A stretch of 64,000 nt of DNA from Cranoglanis bouderius (lineage: Eukaryota; Chordata; Actinopteri; Siluriformes; Cranoglanididae), in assembly GCA_023630585.1 (NCBI GenBank), contig CM042539.1, positions 6,213,755 through 6,277,754 on the forward strand. The letters are read 5' to 3'. Positions 61,166 through 64,000 of this stretch are shown here, piece by piece. The translations under genes and the position numbers were made by a program. The notes under the pieces were generated by a model. It was not told the origin of the DNA. It did no database searches and worked only from the letters and a program-made list of their open reading frames with translations. Position 1 is the first letter of the stretch. The number at the start of each line of letters is the position of its first letter.

Positions 61166-62385
61166 ATGACTTTCAGTCATAGCTGCTTGCTTATCTACAA
61201 ATATACAGTATGTAATATATAACCCTAACCACATTTTCTGATGGATTGGATGGTTTCACTTGACTTCTTCACACCATATACTAAGAACAGATCACAACTA
61301 ATCATTATAGAACTTGACACAGGTCAAGCTCAACCTATCGTATTATTCAGTGCCTGCTATCGTTCACACCCATGTTCACTTGAAAAGAAGCCAGATCACC
61401 ATTTTCAGGTGAATCACAGCTTTTTTTGTGGACCTTCCATACTTGACCAAATGTATCGAACTCAAGTGTAAATATGTCCCAAGGACAAATGTAAACTGCC
61501 CCAGAATACAAATATCATTGGCACTTGTAAAAATGGCTCAAACTGTGACGACAATTATCTCTCAATAAAGTAAACAGAGAAGGGTTCTCAGGAGACGAAA
61601 GGGTAGATAAGAGGAGTAGGTGTTTGAAGCATCGACATTGGGGAAGGGAAGATGGAATGGCATTACAGTTTCATCTCACAGGGATTGGACACGTCCGCAA
61701 GCACAAATCCACACCTCAACAGCGCACAGTACACACTTATCTGTATGGACTAAAAATGCACAGTGACTCCAACTATCTCAAGGAGATTCAAGTGTCACAT
61801 CGACAGCCAGCTCCTTACAAACACTATAAAGTCAGGCCCACAATACACCCTTGAGGCACTCCCATGCCAAGTGATGTGTGTGTGTACTTGTTTACATTGC
61901 AACACACAAAATTGCAGACCTTGCTCCAGCTCTGCTGATGGCTAGATCAGTGTCGGGTGCTATGCCTCTTCCCGCCATAATGTAATTTTGCAAATGTTCA
62001 GACAATAAGAAGCTGCAGTTAGAGTGGCCTCTCCCTGTAATCACCTTATCAGTGTCAGCCAGGCGACTGCCTCCACTCGCTAACCCAATTCCTCCAAGGC
62101 TGGGGAGAGATCCTCGCGGGGTTTCCAGAAGGCTCTGTAAAAACATTCACCATCTGGAGAGCACCGTCTTAAATATTCTGCTCTGTGAAGCAGCTGCTTT
62201 TAAACTCAGAAGAGCCCGAGAAACAGCATGGCAGTGAGGCAGAAAAGAAATTCATGTTTGGATGCCCCCCTGAGCTGTTAACACAAACGCTTAACATCGA
62301 GAAAGAATTAGACAATAGAGAGGAAGATAGTTATTTTTAAAGGTTTACTTGGAATCCCAAGAACAGGGGTTTTAGAGGCATTATT

Positions 62386-62755
62386 TGTAGCTAAGCACTT
62401 TGCCCAAGTAGATTTGGGTGAAGTCAGAAAGACAGACAGGCCTCCAAATCAATGAAGACACACGGAGAGAAAATATCAAGTCCTGAGCTATGATTAAGCG
62501 AGCTCTTCTCAAAGGGCAACTCTCACTAGGCAACTTTTCCACAGCCAATTTGGAAGCTAAGCATTTCGTCCAGGTAGATTTCGTTAAAGACAGAAAGACA
62601 TACAGTCATACAAATAAATACAGACAACACAGAGAGAGAGAAAGATAAAGTCCTGAGCTGTGATTAAGCAAGCTCTTCTCAGAGGGCAACTCTCACTAGG
62701 AAACTTTTCCACAGCCAATTTGGAAGCTAAGCACTTTGTCCAGGTAGATTTAGAC
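62386..62755. repeat. about 170-bp tandem repeat, 2.2 copies
   Basis: Units start at about 62386, 62551 and 62722 with AGCTAAGCACTTTGTCCAGG-TAGATTT. Each continues GACAGAAAGACA, AGTCCTGAGCTGTGATTAAG, CGAGCTCTTCTCAAAGGGCA, ACTCTCACTAGGCAACTTTT and CCACAGCCAATTTGG. Units two and three are about 90% identical by eye. Not coding. Confidence 0.85.
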
Positions 62756-63129
62756 TGAAAACTCTCGTCTCCCATGCAGTTCCCTGTGTAAATTAGCACA
62801 ATGTTCCCTGAAGATAGCTTCCTTCAGAGGCTGTCGGAGGAACAACGTCAACACAGCTCTCTCCACGTTATTCACAACATGATGAAACGACATACGCGAA
62901 AAAAGAAATTCACAAGGAGTTTGAGAGCTGCGGGACTGCAGACTACTACATATTCATTAGAATGAGTTCAAAAACAACTCTCTACTACCTAGGTGACTGA
63001 AAACTGAAAAACTGCAGCATGCAGCTAAATCAAGGCAGTGAATAAAAAAGACAAACTGAACAGTCAAAATTGTCCACAAGTCAGGATCAGTGGTCCCTCA
63101 GCAGTCACCACTAGCAACCATTCTTCTTC

Positions 63130-63345
63130 AGTAAGGACTTTGGTCAGGGTCATGGTGGATCCAGAATCCAGATCTGGAACCCTGGGGGTGAGGTGGGAAT
63201 ATACCCTGGATGCCAATCCATTGCTGGACACCATGAATACTGTGAGGTGGTAATTCTTCTCGCTTCACCACCAGCCACCATGACCAGAAGTTGCGAGGTC
63301 AAATCTGAGGACTGCCACCATTGAGCCCTTCAGCAAGGCCCTTAA
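63130..63345. mobile_element. SINE fragments
   Basis: GGTCAGGGTCATGGTGGATC, GGTGGGAATATACCCTGGAT and GCCAATCCATTGCTGGACAC match the body end of the DANA/Mermaid-like family. Immediately after, GAGGTCAAATCTGAGGAC and GCCCTTCAGCAAGGCCCTTA resemble the core of the SINE at 50615-50812. Two truncated elements lie side by side. Confidence 0.6.
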
Positions 63346-63354
63346 GCCTTGTTT

Positions 63355-63715
63355 ATACTTTCTGTCAGTTGGTTCATAATTCCTGTCAGTTGGTCGCATT
63401 TCCCATCAGCTATTTCTCATTTCCTCCTTAATCGATTCCCATTTTCCCTCAGTTAGATCCCATTTCTGGTCTGGTGCTTCCCATTTCTTGTTGTTTTTTT
63501 CTTTTTCCCATCAGTCAGGTCTCATTTCCTGATGTTTCCCATTTCCCCTCAGTTGGTTCCCATCTCCTGTAGGTTGGTTCCCAGTTCCCCATGCTTGTTT
63601 CTTCACCTCTTGTCTGTTGGTTCCCCTTTTCCCTACAGCTGATTCCCATTTCCCATAAGTTGATTCCCATTTCCTGTCAGTTGGCTCCAAATATTCATCA
63701 GTTGGTTAGGGGCAT
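63355..63715. repeat. degenerate TCAGTTGGTTCCCATTTCC array
   Basis: About 13 imperfect units of 20-31 bp built on TCAGTTGGTTCCCATTTCC with CTGT, CCCA or CCTC spacers. A minisatellite with strong unit divergence, hence probably old. Confidence 0.8.
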
Positions 63716-63902
63716 TTTTCTCTTTCAAATCATCACAAAGAAGCTGTTTCTCATGCAGGCTGTGTTTATGGATTGTTCTTTTGTAAACTATAATTTTAAA
63801 GTATCTTGGCCAGCACTCAGTAAGACTTCTCACTACTACTAGTATCATCATGTCCTCAAATGAGGTGACACAGAAAACTGCAACCTCCCACTCTCCATCA
63901 AA

Positions 63903-63966
63903 GCGTTCCTCCCCACTGGTTTGATGGACAGTCTGCAAGTCTGCTGAGAGCCACCTACTGTTCTGA
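63903..63966. repeat. dispersed TTTACTGCCC segment, partial copy 3
   Basis: CCCCACTGGTTTGATGGACA, GTCTGCAAG and CTACTGTTCTGAAA match the second half of the segments at 10585-10665 and 13300-13386. Confidence 0.45.
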
Positions 63967-64000
63967 AAAACCAAGTACATTCCAGGCTTTCAGAAGTTCA

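Larger units (their letters stand above)
60232..64000 (-). other. ctnnd2: ctnnd2 intron upstream of exon A (partial)
   Basis: Intronic DNA 5' of exon A. The exon's first codon is split, so a coding exon must lie further upstream, beyond 64000. The region holds a Tc1-type relic (60600-61165), a roughly 170-bp tandem repeat, a SINE fragment, a degenerate CCCATTTCC array and a dispersed segment. 61200-62380 is complex sequence with no exon I could support. Confidence 0.75.

Noticed and set aside
61892..62146. Possible upstream ctnnd2 exon on the minus strand (SLLETPRGSLPSLGG...)
   Set aside because: Not similar to the known delta-catenin N-terminal region and not needed for the split glycine codon at 60231.

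Overview
This window is vertebrate genomic DNA, most likely from a ray-finned fish. It holds a central part of one gene, delta-catenin (ctnnd2, p120-catenin/armadillo family), read on the minus strand, together with its large introns. I see four coding exons, at 60231-60040, 45227-45002, 13640-13508 and 6266-6053. They have AG/GT splice borders, their phases join without a break, and together they give an uninterrupted protein running from the pre-armadillo linker into the armadillo domain. The match was made by eye against remembered vertebrate delta-catenin; PKP4 and ARVCF fit less well. Exons upstream of 60231 and downstream of 6053 lie outside the window.

The host group is an inference. 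Abundant Tc1-like DNA transposons, a 5S-rRNA-derived SINE3-type element, DANA/Mermaid-like tRNA SINEs, an L2-type LINE tail ending in ACTTG repeats, and many long CA/GT arrays together suggest an otophysan teleost, perhaps a catfish.

Layout, low to high coordinate. 1-690: degenerate ACTTGA-rich array. 1605-2640: array of about 150-bp GGTTCT/AGAACC units. 4085-4305: SINE. 6053-6266: exon. 8523-8715: SINE with an expanded CA run. 12510-13220: Tc1 relic split by an L2-like tail. 13508-13640: exon. 15724-17610: 28-bp minisatellite with a 450-bp higher-order duplication. 20.4-28.0 kb: four Tc1-type copies, one (26552-28022) intact except for a single in-frame stop. 29.0-29.5 kb: AAT/ATT palindrome and a 5S SINE. 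30.7-39.5 kb: dense cluster of a foldback-type dispersed repeat that recurs to 59.4 kb. 40.0-41.0 kb: Tc1 relic. 45002-45227: exon. 46.0-48.9 kb: Tc1 deletion derivatives, one nested in a foldback copy. 52.4-52.7 kb: complex sequence with a nested palindrome around an octamer motif. 53.0-53.9 kb: foldback/MITE cluster with an inserted SINE. 57580-58378: solo LTR with 5-bp target duplication. 60040-60231: exon. 60.6-61.2 kb: Tc1-type relic. 62.4-63.7 kb: tandem repeats.

I found no second host gene, RNA gene or CRISPR array. The points most worth following are the nested palindrome at 52581-52645, the foldback family carrying CCAAT-type motifs, the nearly intact Tc1 transposase, the solo LTR with its own promoter-like layout, and the higher-order structure of the minisatellite. 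All repeat family names come from recognition, not from a database search.
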